A stretch of DNA of 64,000 nucleotides from Marinicauda pacifica (GCF_004793635.1 NZ_SRXV01000003.1:1-64000); one strand, 5' to 3'. Positions 7,924-17,102 are shown, counted from the first letter of the stretch. Made by a program: numbers and translations. The notes: generated by a model not told the origin, from the sequence alone.

Positions 7924-9369
7924 ATGCCGCTCGATTCCCAACCCGTGCGCATTGCCGGATCCCGGCCGAAGAAAAAAGCCGCGTCGCGCCAGCACAAGGA
8001 CAATGTGTACGCGCGCATCGAAGAGACGAAGTTCAACCGCTACATCGTTCACGATCTGGCGCGCTACCGCACCTATATCGCGGAAGGTGGCGCCGAAATT
8101 TATTCCGAACAGGAACTAAATGAGTTGGAAGCGGCCGGTGTGTCCGACCGCCTGCCGCCGCGGGCGACCGGCTATTACCTCAATCTCGCCAAACGCTCCG
8201 AAGCGGTGAAGAATCTCATCAAGGCGCGGCCTGAGGAAATGGACGATCTGTCCGGCGAGGCCGATCCGTCCAACCAGCTCAAATATTCTCCGACGCCGGG
8301 CCTGTTGCACAAATACGAGCTCGTGCTGCTCTATGTCGTGCGCGCCTGTTCCAGCTGGTGCCGGTATTGCTACCGGTCCGACTTCCTGACCGGCAAGACG
8401 GGCAAGGATACCGCGTCGATCCACGAGATCACCGAGTACATCAGGTCTCACAACGCAAGGGTGGCGTCCGGTGAGGTGACCGAGAAGCCGCGCATTCGCG
8501 AAGCGCTCCTGTCCGGCGGCGATCCGATGGTGCTCTCCAACCGTAACCTGTTCGACTATCTCAACGGGCTGGCGGACGCGGGGCTCGACATCATCCGCAT
8601 CGGCACCAAGGAGATGGCGTTCTTCCCAGAACGGTTCGATGATAACTTCTTCGAGATGCTGGACCTCTTCAATGAACTGCATCCCGAAGTGATGCTGGCC
8701 TTCATGGTCCATTTCACGCACCCGGATGAATTTCTGCGGCTGAACGAGGCCGGCGAATATGTGCGCGACGAACATTCCCGCCCGCTGCGCAACCCGGTCG
8801 TGGAATCCGCGATCTCCAGAATGCGTTCCCGCCCGTTCATCACGCTGGAAAACCAGACACCGATCATCGATAGCGTGAACGACGATCCGGATGCGCTGCG
8901 TCTCATGCAGCAGGAGTTGAAGCGTCTGGGGGTCAATAATCACTATTTCTTCCAGTGCCGCGAGATCGAGGGGCACCGCGCCTTTGCCGTGCCGGTGGAG
9001 AAGGCTTGGAAGATCCACGCCGACAGCCAGCACAACCTTTCGGGAATCGAGCGCTCGCGCTTTGCCCTCTCCACCGAAGCAGGCAAGACCGAGCTGGTCT
9101 CCGTCATCGAAGGTGATGAGCGGCTGCGCGCGATCGGCGGGGAACTCGGCGAAGCGCTCGCCGACGGTCTCGTGATCTTCCGCCTCCATCGGACCCCGCA
9201 CGGCGATCGCCAGAGCGATCTGATTATCGCCCGCCGCAATCCGGAAGCGCTGTGGATCACCGGCTACGAGGACCGCATCCTCTATGACGGTCGCAAGCCT
9301 GGTCGCAGCGAAAAATGGGGCCAGTTGCTGGCCGCGCTCGGCCCGGCCCTGCTGGAAGCCGCCGAATAG
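7924..9369 (+). CDS. KamA-like radical SAM aminomutase homologue
   Basis: A 481-aa radical-SAM, PLP-type protein of the lysine 2,3-aminomutase family. The cluster motif CxxxCxxC is C142, C146 and C149 (ACSSWCRYCYR), and the PLP lysine is probably K388 (EAGKTE). True lysine aminomutases bind the substrate side chain with two aspartates (D293 and D330 in the Clostridium subterminale enzyme) and have a GGGGK loop. Here the first position reads QCR (R346) and the loop is STEAGK with no aspartate in the equivalent place. It is also longer than the clostridial enzyme (about 416 aa). I call the fold with confidence and leave the substrate open. Start chosen by GAGGAG five bases upstream. Confidence 0.8.
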   Translation: MPLDSQPVRIAGSRPKKKAASRQHKDNVYARIEETKFNRYIVHDLARYRTYIAEGGAEIYSEQELNELEAAGVSDRLPPRATGYYLNLAKRSEAVKNLIKARPEEMDDLSGEADPSNQLKYSPTPGLLHKYELVLLYVVRACSSWCRYCYRSDFLTGKTGKDTASIHEITEYIRSHNARVASGEVTEKPRIREALLSGGDPMVLSNRNLFDYLNGLADAGLDIIRIGTKEMAFFPERFDDNFFEMLDLFNELHPEVMLAFMVHFTHPDEFLRLNEAGEYVRDEHSRPLRNPVVESAISRMRSRPFITLENQTPIIDSVNDDPDALRLMQQELKRLGVNNHYFFQCREIEGHRAFAVPVEKAWKIHADSQHNLSGIERSRFALSTEAGKTELVSVIEGDERLRAIGGELGEALADGLVIFRLHRTPHGDRQSDLIIARRNPEALWITGYEDRILYDGRKPGRSEKWGQLLAALGPALLEAAE

Positions 9370-9390
9370 ATAAAACCGTGAAATCGGATA

Positions 9391-9424
9391 AGGCCGCGCC
9401 GGACGCCGGCGCGGCCTCTTTTCT
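9391..9424 (+). terminator. Rho-independent terminator
   Basis: AGGCCGCGCCGG (9391-9402), loop ACG, CCGGCGCGGCCT (9406-9417), then CTTTTCT. A 12-bp perfect stem with a short T-run, 21 bases after the KamA-like stop codon. Confidence 0.85.
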
Positions 9425-9431
9425 GCCCAGA

Positions 9432-9449
9432 ATGAATAAATATATTCAT
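9432..9449. promoter_or_regulatory. AT-rich inverted repeat
   Basis: ATGAATA (9432-9438), spacer AATA, TATTCAT (9443-9449): a perfect 7-bp inverted repeat, rare in this GC-rich sequence. It lies between the terminator and the ctrA promoter, about 345 bp before ctrA. A protein binding site is possible; no evidence beyond symmetry. Confidence 0.4.
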
Positions 9450-9582
9450 CCAATGGGGCAATTCTGGTCCACCAAGGTTAATTCTGCGGCGATTCTAATG
9501 GGTTGATTGCAGTGCGCCTATCCAGAGGCGAAAAAGCATCCCCGCTTCACTCCGCCAACGGCCCGCCCGGAGAAATCCAAAG

Positions 9583-9742
9583 GATTCAAGAGTCTGAAAC
9601 GACTCTGCGTTTGGCGCTCTTCCACACCTTCGCGCACGCCTGATTCTTGCGTGCAGCTGCAGACTCGATTCTAGTGCTCGCGTCAATTCCGTTAACCTTC
9701 TTTAAGGGATTGTCGCCACACAGTGGCAGGCATGTTAACCAT
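9583..9742 (+). promoter_or_regulatory. ctrA promoter region: GANTC cluster and CtrA-type sites
   Basis: Six GANTC sites (9583, 9590, 9601, 9642, 9662, 9667; each five bases) occur within 89 bp. GANTC is the target of the cell-cycle methyltransferase CcrM in this lineage, and in Caulobacter methylation state controls ctrA promoter P1. Downstream lie TTAACCTTCTTTAA (9692-9705; two TTAA boxes with a six-base spacer, one short of the CtrA consensus) and a perfect half-site TTAACCAT (9735-9742). This fits methylation control plus CtrA autoregulation. Confidence 0.75.
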
Positions 9743-9795
9743 GGAGCCGGTTCGAACGGGAAGCTCGGGCCAGGCGAAGTCGGAGATTTGAACAA

Positions 9796-10497
<702 letters not shown>

Positions 10498-10523
10498 ACC
10501 TCTCTCCAGAACCCGCAAGAAAA

Positions 10524-10555
10524 ACCCCGGATGCCAAAGGCATCCGGGGTTTTTC
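10524..10555 (+). terminator. Rho-independent terminator of ctrA
   Basis: ACCCCGGATGCC (10524-10535), loop AAA, GGCATCCGGGGT (10539-10550) and a T-run. A perfect 12-bp stem; one of the clearest terminators in the window. Confidence 0.92.
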
Positions 10556-10707
10556 TTTGTGTTGGGGCATCATCCACCGTCGACGCGCGCCCATCCTTGA
10601 AAGTCGTGAACCGGCCTGCGCCTTATCCTCCCCACCCTCACGCGCGGCTATACTCGCCGCCGCTCTTTCTCAGGATGGATCGCTTGCAACGCCCCCGAAG
10701 AAGCGCC

Positions 10708-10729
10708 GTGATAGTCGTGGTAGTAGGAG
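10708..10729 (+). repeat. TAG-rich dispersed motif, copy A
   Basis: A 22-base motif reading GTGATAGT-C-GTGGTAGTAGGAG. The complementary strand at 28425-28446 carries the same motif with one change (21/22). A looser relative is at 19048-19073. It lies in the gap between ctrA and cheR. Confidence 0.7.
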
Positions 10730-10758
10730 GTGACTAGGCCGTCAGGCCGGGTGAATTC

Positions 10759-11580
10759 TCACGCGGCCTTGATCTTCTCCAGAGCCTCGGGACGCGCATA
10801 GAGGCCGCGCTGGCCGGGCACCGGCTTGAGCGCCTCGGTCAGACCCACGACCGTCTCCGCGGCGCCGAGGATGAGGTAGCCATGCGGCTGGAGCTGATTG
10901 GCCAGCCGGTCCAGGATCTTGGCCTTGGCCTCGATGTCGAAATAGATCAGTACGTTGCGGCAGAAGATCACGTCCTGCTTGCCATACTTGCCGAAGTCTT
11001 CGAGCAAATTACCGACCTCGAAGCGCACCATCTGACGCAGGCGCGGGCTGATGCGCCAGGTGTCACCGGTTTGCTCGAAATGCTTGACCAGCCGCTGGAT
11101 GGCCAGGCCACGCTGGACCTCGAACTGGCTATAGAGTCCGGCGCGGGCCTTTTCCAGAACCGAGTTGCACAGATCGGTCGCGACAATGTCCGCGTCCAGA
11201 CCCGGCATCTCTTCCAGCAACATCGCGAGGGAGTAAGGCTCCTGGCCGCTCGAGCAGGCCGCACACCAGATCTTCGCCTTGCGTCCGTGCAGCACCGTCT
11301 TGAGCACGGGCGCGATGGTTTCGGCGAACACGTCAAACGGGGTGCGATCGCGGAAGAAGAACGTCTCGTGCGTCGCCAGGGCCTCGGCCGCGCGCGCCGA
11401 CAGCGCCGCATCGCCGCGCATCATCTGGTCGACCAGAGCCTCGACCGAGGCAAAGCCTTCGGTCCGCGCGAGCGGTGAGAGACGGCTTTCAACCAGATAG
11501 CCCTTCTCCGGTCCCAGCATGAGGCCGGACCGCTTTTTTACATCTTCAGACAGGAAACGAAACTTGGACTCGGTCAGCAT
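10759..11580 (-). CDS. cheR: Chemotaxis protein methyltransferase CheR
   Basis: A 273-aa protein with the N-terminal helical CheR domain and a C-terminal SAM-binding domain. Signature segments are THETFFFRDRTPF, ACSSGQEPYSLAMLLEE (SAM loop) and DVIFCRNVLIYFD. CheR adds methyl groups to glutamates on chemoreceptors during adaptation, opposing CheB. Its ATG overlaps the cheB stop by one base (TAATG), so the two are translationally coupled. It is the last gene of the chemotaxis operon. No receptor gene is in the window. Confidence 0.95.
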   Translation of the reverse strand: MLTESKFRFLSEDVKKRSGLMLGPEKGYLVESRLSPLARTEGFASVEALVDQMMRGDAALSARAAEALATHETFFFRDRTPFDVFAETIAPVLKTVLHGRKAKIWCAACSSGQEPYSLAMLLEEMPGLDADIVATDLCNSVLEKARAGLYSQFEVQRGLAIQRLVKHFEQTGDTWRISPRLRQMVRFEVGNLLEDFGKYGKQDVIFCRNVLIYFDIEAKAKILDRLANQLQPHGYLILGAAETVVGLTEALKPVPGQRGLYARPEALEKIKAA

Positions 11581-12668
11581 TACATCTGCCCCTTAAGGTG
11601 ACGCGCGATCGTCGGTCCAATGTCCGACAAGGGAAGAATCTGGTCGGCGAGACCGGCCTCGGCCACCGCCCCCGGCATGCCCCAGACGACGCTAGTCGCC
11701 TGGTCCTGCGCGATGATCCGGCCTCCGGCCTCACGGATTTTCCGGACGCCCTCGCGTCCGTCGTGGCCCATGCCGGTCAGCACGACGGCAAGGCAGTTGC
11801 GCCCGGCAATCGCCGCCGCACTCGAAAACATCGGATCGACCGCAGGGCGGCAGAAATTGACGGGCGCGCTCTGATCGAGATGCGCCGTGAATGCGCCCGG
11901 CGCGCCGCGCAATGTGAGATGATTATCACCCGGAGCAATATAGACGTGCCCGGCCTTGAGCACCTCGCCATCGATGGCCTCGCTGGCGGGCAGTCCGACC
12001 TTGGACAGGTGCTCGGCCAGGATGGCCGTGAAGAGCTTCGGCATGTGCTGGACGATGACGACCGGCTGACGGGTATCTCGCGGCAGCGCGCTGGCGACCT
12101 CGCGCAGGGCCTGAGGCCCACCGGTGGAGGAGCCGATCAGCAGCAATTCGACCTTGTTTGAAACGGTGAAAGGCCGCGGCGCAGGGCGAACCGCCGCTGC
12201 AATTTCGCGCGCCGGACCAGAACCCTGGATACCGGCGAGGGCCACCAGCTTCTGGAGCAATTCGACGCGATAGCCTTCCGCGCCGGCAACGCGGCCCGCT
12301 TCGGGTTTGGGTGCATAGTCGGCAGCACCCAGAGAGAGCGCACGCATCGTCACCTCGCCGCCCTTCAGGGTCAGCGTGGAAGCCATGATGACCCGTGCGC
12401 GCGGAGCGGCTTTCAGGATCAGCGGCAGAGCGGTGAGACCGTCCATGCGCGGCATCTCGACATCGAGAACGACGAGATCGGGCTGCAGTTCACCTGCCTT
12501 GCGCACACCCTGTTCGCCATCGGCGCAGGTCCCGGCAAGGTCCAGGCGGTCGTCCGCCTCGACCCAGCGCGCGACGAGGCCGCGCACAACCGCGGAATCG
12601 TCGACGACGAGCACTCTCGGCCGCCGGCCGGCACGCCCGGTCATTGTGGGTGCGGGAGACAGACTCAC
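11580..12668 (-). CDS. cheB: Chemotaxis methylesterase CheB
   Basis: A 362-aa two-domain protein. Residues 15-135 form a receiver (VLVVDDSAVVRG; LVVLDVEMPRMDG holds the phosphoacceptor Asp; AADYAPKP holds the lysine). The methylesterase domain has the catalytic triad segments LLIGSSTGGP (Ser), VIVQHMP (His) and LTGMGHDGREG (Asp). Phosphorylated by CheA, it removes receptor methyl groups and deamidates glutamines. Start and end fit the operon: 15 bp from cheY and one-base overlap with cheR. Confidence 0.95.
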   Translation of the reverse strand: MSLSPAPTMTGRAGRRPRVLVVDDSAVVRGLVARWVEADDRLDLAGTCADGEQGVRKAGELQPDLVVLDVEMPRMDGLTALPLILKAAPRARVIMASTLTLKGGEVTMRALSLGAADYAPKPEAGRVAGAEGYRVELLQKLVALAGIQGSGPAREIAAAVRPAPRPFTVSNKVELLLIGSSTGGPQALREVASALPRDTRQPVVIVQHMPKLFTAILAEHLSKVGLPASEAIDGEVLKAGHVYIAPGDNHLTLRGAPGAFTAHLDQSAPVNFCRPAVDPMFSSAAAIAGRNCLAVVLTGMGHDGREGVRKIREAGGRIIAQDQATSVVWGMPGAVAEAGLADQILPLSDIGPTIARHLKGQM

Positions 12669-12683
12669 TGACTCTTCCTTGCT

Positions 12684-13049
12684 CTAGACGAGGCCGACTT
12701 CGGCGAATTTGGATTCGATGATTTCGCCATCGAACGGCTTCATGACGTATTCATCGGCACCGGCGCGCAGCGCCTGGGTGATGTTGGACATATCGTTTTC
12801 GGTCGTACAGAAGATCACGACGGGTTTCTTGCCGTTTTCCTCGGCGCGCAGCGCAACAAGGAACTCGAGTCCGTTCATCACTGGCATGTTCCAGTCGAGC
12901 AGAATCGCGTCGGGCATATGTTTGCGGCACTGGTCCAGTGCTTCCTGACCATCGCCGGCCTCTTCGCAGGCAAAGCCGAGGCTCTCAACGATCTTGCGGG
13001 CGACCTTGCGGATCACGCGGCTATCGTCAACGACAAGACAGGTCTTCAT
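12684..13049 (-). CDS. cheY: Single-domain response regulator CheY
   Basis: A 121-aa stand-alone receiver: acidic pair D8-D9, phosphoacceptor D52 (LLDWNMPVMNG), the TT switch region in IFCTTEND, and the conserved lysine in VMKPF. I start at the ATG at 13049 because GGAG lies just upstream and the longer frame adds 15 residues overlapping cheW. It would carry phosphate from CheA to the motor or act as a sink; alphaproteobacteria often have several CheYs with divided roles. Confidence 0.9.
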   Translation of the reverse strand: MKTCLVVDDSRVIRKVARKIVESLGFACEEAGDGQEALDQCRKHMPDAILLDWNMPVMNGLEFLVALRAEENGKKPVVIFCTTENDMSNITQALRAGADEYVMKPFDGEIIESKFAEVGLV

Positions 13050-13062
13050 GTGTCTGCTCCGA

Positions 13063-13515
13063 TCAGGCGGCAAGCGCGGCGTTGCCCGCGGCAATCAGCT
13101 TCTTCATGTCGAGCGCGGCCAGAAGCTCGTTGTCCAGCCGGTGCACCCCGGTCAGAACGGCGCGCCAGCGCGAGTCCAGGTGCGCGGGAACCACTTCGAG
13201 CGTGTCGGCGTCGAGACGGACAACCTCGCCCACCTCGTCGACCAGAATACCGAACAGCTCGGTTCCATGTTCCATGCCCAGCGCCATGCAGTTTGCACCT
13301 TCGGGGCGCGGCGGCAGGCCGAGGCGACGGCGCGCATCGATCGCAGTCACAATGCGCCCGCGCAAGTTGAGAAGCCCCGCGATTTCCTCCGGCGCCCGCG
13401 GGACCGAAGTGACACCATGGGGAGAGAAGACTTCGCGAATCTCGGTGACCGGAACGCCGAAGCGTTGCTCACCGATGCGGACGGTCACGTATTCGAAACT
13501 GGATTCAACGCTCAT
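13063..13515 (-). CDS. cheW: Chemotaxis coupling protein CheW
   Basis: A 150-aa CheW-fold protein with the usual core: FGVPVTEIREVF, the GLLNLRGRIVTAIDARRRLG beta segment, and ILVDEVGEVVRL. CheW bridges chemoreceptors to CheA in membrane arrays. It lies 11 bp after cheA and 13 bp before cheY. The last 40 residues extend a little beyond a minimal CheW with no recognised domain. Confidence 0.93.
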   Translation of the reverse strand: MSVESSFEYVTVRIGEQRFGVPVTEIREVFSPHGVTSVPRAPEEIAGLLNLRGRIVTAIDARRRLGLPPRPEGANCMALGMEHGTELFGILVDEVGEVVRLDADTLEVVPAHLDSRWRAVLTGVHRLDNELLAALDMKKLIAAGNAALAA

Positions 13516-13526
13516 TTTCGTCTCCC

Positions 13527-16292
13527 TCAGGCTGCCACGTCTTCACGAGACGCGGTCCGGTCAAGCGCTGCAATCAGGCCGCCGCGATCGCCGCGGCGAG
13601 TCATGGCAGACAGGCCCTCGAAGGCACCCCCCATGCCGTAATCGTCACTCACGCCAAGGCGCGGCACATCGGCCCAGTAGCCTTCGTCGGCAAGAGTTTT
13701 GAGGGCGCCCGGATCGCCGACCAGCGCGGCATAGTCCGCGCCCATCTGAGCGGCTTCACGAGCTTCGCGCATTCCGCTGGCAACCGTGACGTCATAACCG
13801 GCTGCCGCCAGAAGCGGCGCCATCATGCGGCGGCTGAAGGCATCGGCCTCAACCAGAAGCACGGCGCGGCGGTCATTGGGCCGCCGCTGCGGTGTGCCGG
13901 CCCATGCCTGCTCCATGTGCCAGGCGATATCGAGCACTTCGGTCGCTTCGCCCTTGAGGATCGCGGAGCCGATGATGCCCGGACGCTCCGAACCCATCTG
14001 CAGATCCAGCGTCTCCTCGATCACGTCCAGGATCTCATCCACCGCGACGCCGGCTGACTTGCCGTCTTCGGAGAAGACCAGCACAGGTTGGCGGCCCTCG
14101 GTCTTGATCGCGTGCTCGCCGCCGACATGAACGATGGGCAGCAAGCGGCCGCGGTATTGAACCACGTGGCGCCCGTCGGCGACTTCGATGTCGTCCGCGG
14201 CAAATTCTTCGAGGCGCGTAATCAAGCTCACAGGCACGGCCTTGGCTTCCTTGCCGACCGCGCGCACCAGCAGAAGGCGCTGATGAGCAGGGTGGCTGCT
14301 GCGATCGGCCTGTTCGATATCCTGGGCGGCCTCGGCCTCGCCGTGTGCGATTTCCTGCGCCACGCCATTCGGGTCGAGGATCATGATGACCGAACCGTCT
14401 CCAAGCAGAGTCGCACCCGAATAGATGGAGATACCGCGAAGCGGTCCGGACAACGGTTTGACCACGATCTCTTCGGTATCGAGCACATCGGCGACAACCA
14501 GGCCGATCTTGCGCCCTGCCGCTTCGATGATGACAACATAACCGCCGATCGAGGCGTCCCCTTCGATCTTCCCGCTCGTGCCGAGGACATCTTGAAGCCC
14601 GACCACGGGCAGAAGACGATCGCGCAGACGGATCATTCGCGCGCCGTTCATCGTCTCCACTTTGTGGTCGGAGCCAGGGCCCACGCGAACCAGCTCGCGT
14701 ACAGCCAGTTGCGGCACGGCAAAGCGCGCATCGCCGGTGGTCACGATCAGCGCCGAAACGATGGCCAGCGTGAGAGGGATCTTGATCGAGAAAGTCGTGC
14801 CCTTGCCCAACTCGGAGCTCAGATCGACGGTGCCGCCGATCTGCTCGATATTGGTACGCACCACGTCCATGCCGACACCCCGGCCAGACAGGTTGGTGAC
14901 CTGAGCCGCGGTCGAGAAGCCGGCGGCAAAGATAAAGCGCTGGACCTGCTGCTCGCTCATGGAGGCGAGCTCGGATTCGCTCGCCAGTCCTTTTTCAAGG
15001 ACCTTGGCTTTGATCTTCTCTGGATCCAGACCGGCGCCATCGTCGGCAATCTTGATGATGATCGCGCCGCCTTCATGATAGGCGGACAGTCGAATTGTAC
15101 CGGTCTCGCGCTTTCCGGCGGCCTTACGCTTTTCGGGCATCTCGACGCCGTGGTCCGCCGAGTTGCGAACCATGTGCGTGAGCGGATCCTTGATAAGCTC
15201 GAGCACCTGGCGGTCGAGTTCAGTCTCCTCGCCCTCCATGACGAGGTCGATCTTCTTGCCCAGATCCTGCTGGACGTCGCGCACGATGCGCGGAAGTTTG
15301 CGCCAGGCATCGCCCACCGGCTGCATGCGCGTCTTCATGACGTCGTCTTGCAGCTCGGCCGTGACCGAGGTCAGGCGCTGGAGCGGGGTCTTGAGCGCAG
15401 AATCTTCGTTTTCGCGGACGATCTGGTTGAGCTGGTTCCGAGCCAGAACAAGCTCGGAGACCGTTGTCATCAGGCTGTCGAGGACGTCCACATTGACACG
15501 GATTGTCGAAACAGGACGCGCGGCATGGCTCTCGGCCTTCGCGGCAGCTGGCGCAGGCTTGGTGGCTGCGGCCGGCTTTGCCGACTCTGCGGCGACGGCG
15601 GCCGGTGCGGACACCGCCTCCATGGCAGCTTCGTCTTCATCCTCATCCTCGCCCTCGTCAAACTCGGGACCAGGGGTGGACTGGAATGCGGCTTCAAGAT
15701 CTGCGAGAGACACTTCCCCGGGGCGCAGCGCGCGGCCGAGGGCCTCATCGAAGCCGACGTCTTCTTCGTCCTCGCCGACAGCGGCCGGTGCGTCCTCGTC
15801 CGGACCCGGAGCAGCCAGGAAGGCGGCTTCAAGTTCGTCGAGCGTTTCGGAAACGGGAGACGCTTCGGCTTCAGCCGGAGCGGTTTCGGCAACCGGTGCA
15901 ACAGCAGCAGGCGCCTGGCCCATCGCCATGGCTTCAAGGCGGCTGATCAGATCGCTGTCGTCACCCTCGCCTTCGCTTCCCGTCTCGCCCAGCGTACCGA
16001 GGATGTCCTTGATACGGTCGAGCGACTGCAGGACAAGCGTCACGGCAGTAGAGTCGGCGACCAGCGACCCGTCCCGGAATTTACCGAGGAGCGTTTCTCC
16101 GGCATGGGCGATCGCCTCAAGGCGCTCCAGCCCCAGAAACCCGCAAGTTCCTTTGATCGTGTGAACCAGACGGAAAATATTGTCGAGTGTTGCGCGATCT
16201 GTCGGATCGGCTTCGAACTTCACAAGCTCGTTGTCGATGACATCGAGGCTTTCAGAAGTCTCGCCCAGAAATTCGCCAATTAGTTCGTCCAT
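13527..16292 (-). CDS. cheA: Chemotaxis histidine kinase CheA with degenerate C-terminal receiver
   Basis: A 921-aa hybrid CheA. Order: Hpt domain with H44 (LVHTIKGTCGFLG); a long Ala/Glu/Asp-rich linker (about 135-275) in which I cannot see a CheY-binding P2 domain; dimerisation helix (ELVLARNQLNQIV); ATPase domain (HMVRNSADHGVEMPEKR, GVGMDVVRTNIEQIGG); CheW-like domain; then a second CheW-like stretch (about 680-800) and a terminal receiver-like domain. The receiver is degenerate: the acidic pair reads VEAD, the phosphoacceptor region reads ALVGDP, and the switch lysine appears replaced by Arg. First gene of the che operon after chpT. Confidence 0.93.
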   Translation of the reverse strand: MDELIGEFLGETSESLDVIDNELVKFEADPTDRATLDNIFRLVHTIKGTCGFLGLERLEAIAHAGETLLGKFRDGSLVADSTAVTLVLQSLDRIKDILGTLGETGSEGEGDDSDLISRLEAMAMGQAPAAVAPVAETAPAEAEASPVSETLDELEAAFLAAPGPDEDAPAAVGEDEEDVGFDEALGRALRPGEVSLADLEAAFQSTPGPEFDEGEDEDEDEAAMEAVSAPAAVAAESAKPAAATKPAPAAAKAESHAARPVSTIRVNVDVLDSLMTTVSELVLARNQLNQIVRENEDSALKTPLQRLTSVTAELQDDVMKTRMQPVGDAWRKLPRIVRDVQQDLGKKIDLVMEGEETELDRQVLELIKDPLTHMVRNSADHGVEMPEKRKAAGKRETGTIRLSAYHEGGAIIIKIADDGAGLDPEKIKAKVLEKGLASESELASMSEQQVQRFIFAAGFSTAAQVTNLSGRGVGMDVVRTNIEQIGGTVDLSSELGKGTTFSIKIPLTLAIVSALIVTTGDARFAVPQLAVRELVRVGPGSDHKVETMNGARMIRLRDRLLPVVGLQDVLGTSGKIEGDASIGGYVVIIEAAGRKIGLVVADVLDTEEIVVKPLSGPLRGISIYSGATLLGDGSVIMILDPNGVAQEIAHGEAEAAQDIEQADRSSHPAHQRLLLVRAVGKEAKAVPVSLITRLEEFAADDIEVADGRHVVQYRGRLLPIVHVGGEHAIKTEGRQPVLVFSEDGKSAGVAVDEILDVIEETLDLQMGSERPGIIGSAILKGEATEVLDIAWHMEQAWAGTPQRRPNDRRAVLLVEADAFSRRMMAPLLAAAGYDVTVASGMREAREAAQMGADYAALVGDPGALKTLADEGYWADVPRLGVSDDYGMGGAFEGLSAMTRRGDRGGLIAALDRTASREDVAA

Positions 16293-16395
16293 GACGTCCC
16301 AGTTCCCGGTTACAGAGTTTCACCCGCTCGGGACAAATTGGCACGCCAGTGTTAATCAATCGTTCGACAAGAACTGAGCGAAATACAGCTTGGTT

Positions 16396-17061
16396 TCAGG
16401 TAGCTGCGTCAGACATAGGCGCGATGAGTGCAGACAGGACAGCGCGCTCCTCTTCCACCCTCACATCGGCCCGTCCGCCGTGCTCGCGTGCGATCAGGCC
16501 GGTATAATAGGGCTGTACCGAGCGACCGTCGAAACCGTCCTCCGGCCTCTCTCCTGCCATCGCCTTGATGTAGGCATCTTCCAGACGAACCTTCTTGCCT
16601 TCGGAAACCAGCGAGAGTCGGGCTCCGCCCTCGCCCGCCACGGCTTCGATCGTGACAGTGCCGCCACGCGGAAGCGCATCGACCGCCAGCCAGATCAGGT
16701 TCATGAGCACGCGCGCAGCGGGCTTCTCAAGACCTGTCGCCTCGGTCTTCCAGACCAGATCGGGCCGGGAATCCTTGAACATTTCGTCGGCCAGGCGCCG
16801 GATTTCGCTCATGTCGATCACGGCCGGCTTCGATCCGCCGGCTCCGAACGCCAGGCGGCAGAATTCCAGCTTGGCCCGGGCCTGATTGGCACCGGTCCTC
16901 AGCAACTCGATTGCGTCGTCTCGCATGTCTTCGGCGCGTTCATCGTCGAGGACGCTCAGCGCCGCGCCCAGCGCACTGATCGGCGAGACCAGGTCGTGGC
17001 AAAGGCGCGCTGCAAGCAGGGCAGCGAGATCGGAGGCGGAGATGGGGGATGTCTGGCTCAT
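16396..17061 (-). CDS. chpT: Histidine phosphotransferase ChpT
   Basis: A 221-aa protein with the ChpT layout: an N-terminal helical hairpin with the phosphoacceptor H22 in LCHDLVSPISALGAA, and a C-terminal degenerate ATPase-like domain that does not bind ATP. ChpT receives phosphate from CckA and gives it to CtrA and CpdR, so this gene acts directly on the ctrA product encoded 6 kb away. It starts the run chpT-cheA-W-Y-B-R with a 103-bp gap to cheA, so the operon may have a second promoter. Strong call on motif and context. Confidence 0.93.
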   Translation of the reverse strand: MSQTSPISASDLAALLAARLCHDLVSPISALGAALSVLDDERAEDMRDDAIELLRTGANQARAKLEFCRLAFGAGGSKPAVIDMSEIRRLADEMFKDSRPDLVWKTEATGLEKPAARVLMNLIWLAVDALPRGGTVTIEAVAGEGGARLSLVSEGKKVRLEDAYIKAMAGERPEDGFDGRSVQPYYTGLIAREHGGRADVRVEEERAVLSALIAPMSDAAT

Positions 17062-17077
17062 GAAAGGAGCGATATCT

Positions 17078-17102
17078 GATTCTTTATGGCGAGAAGGTTA
17101 AC
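17078..17102 (-). promoter_or_regulatory. Possible CtrA/CcrM sites upstream of chpT
   Basis: The minus strand reads GTTAACCTTCT (17102-17092), identical over 11 bases to the site in the ctrA promoter (9691-9701). A GANTC site (GATTC, 17078-17082) lies between it and the chpT start at 17061. Confidence 0.5.

Noticed and set aside
14088-16283. 731-codon open frame antisense to cheA
   Set aside because: Long antisense frames are expected in GC-rich coding DNA. The product has no family pattern and the opposite strand encodes an unmistakable CheA.
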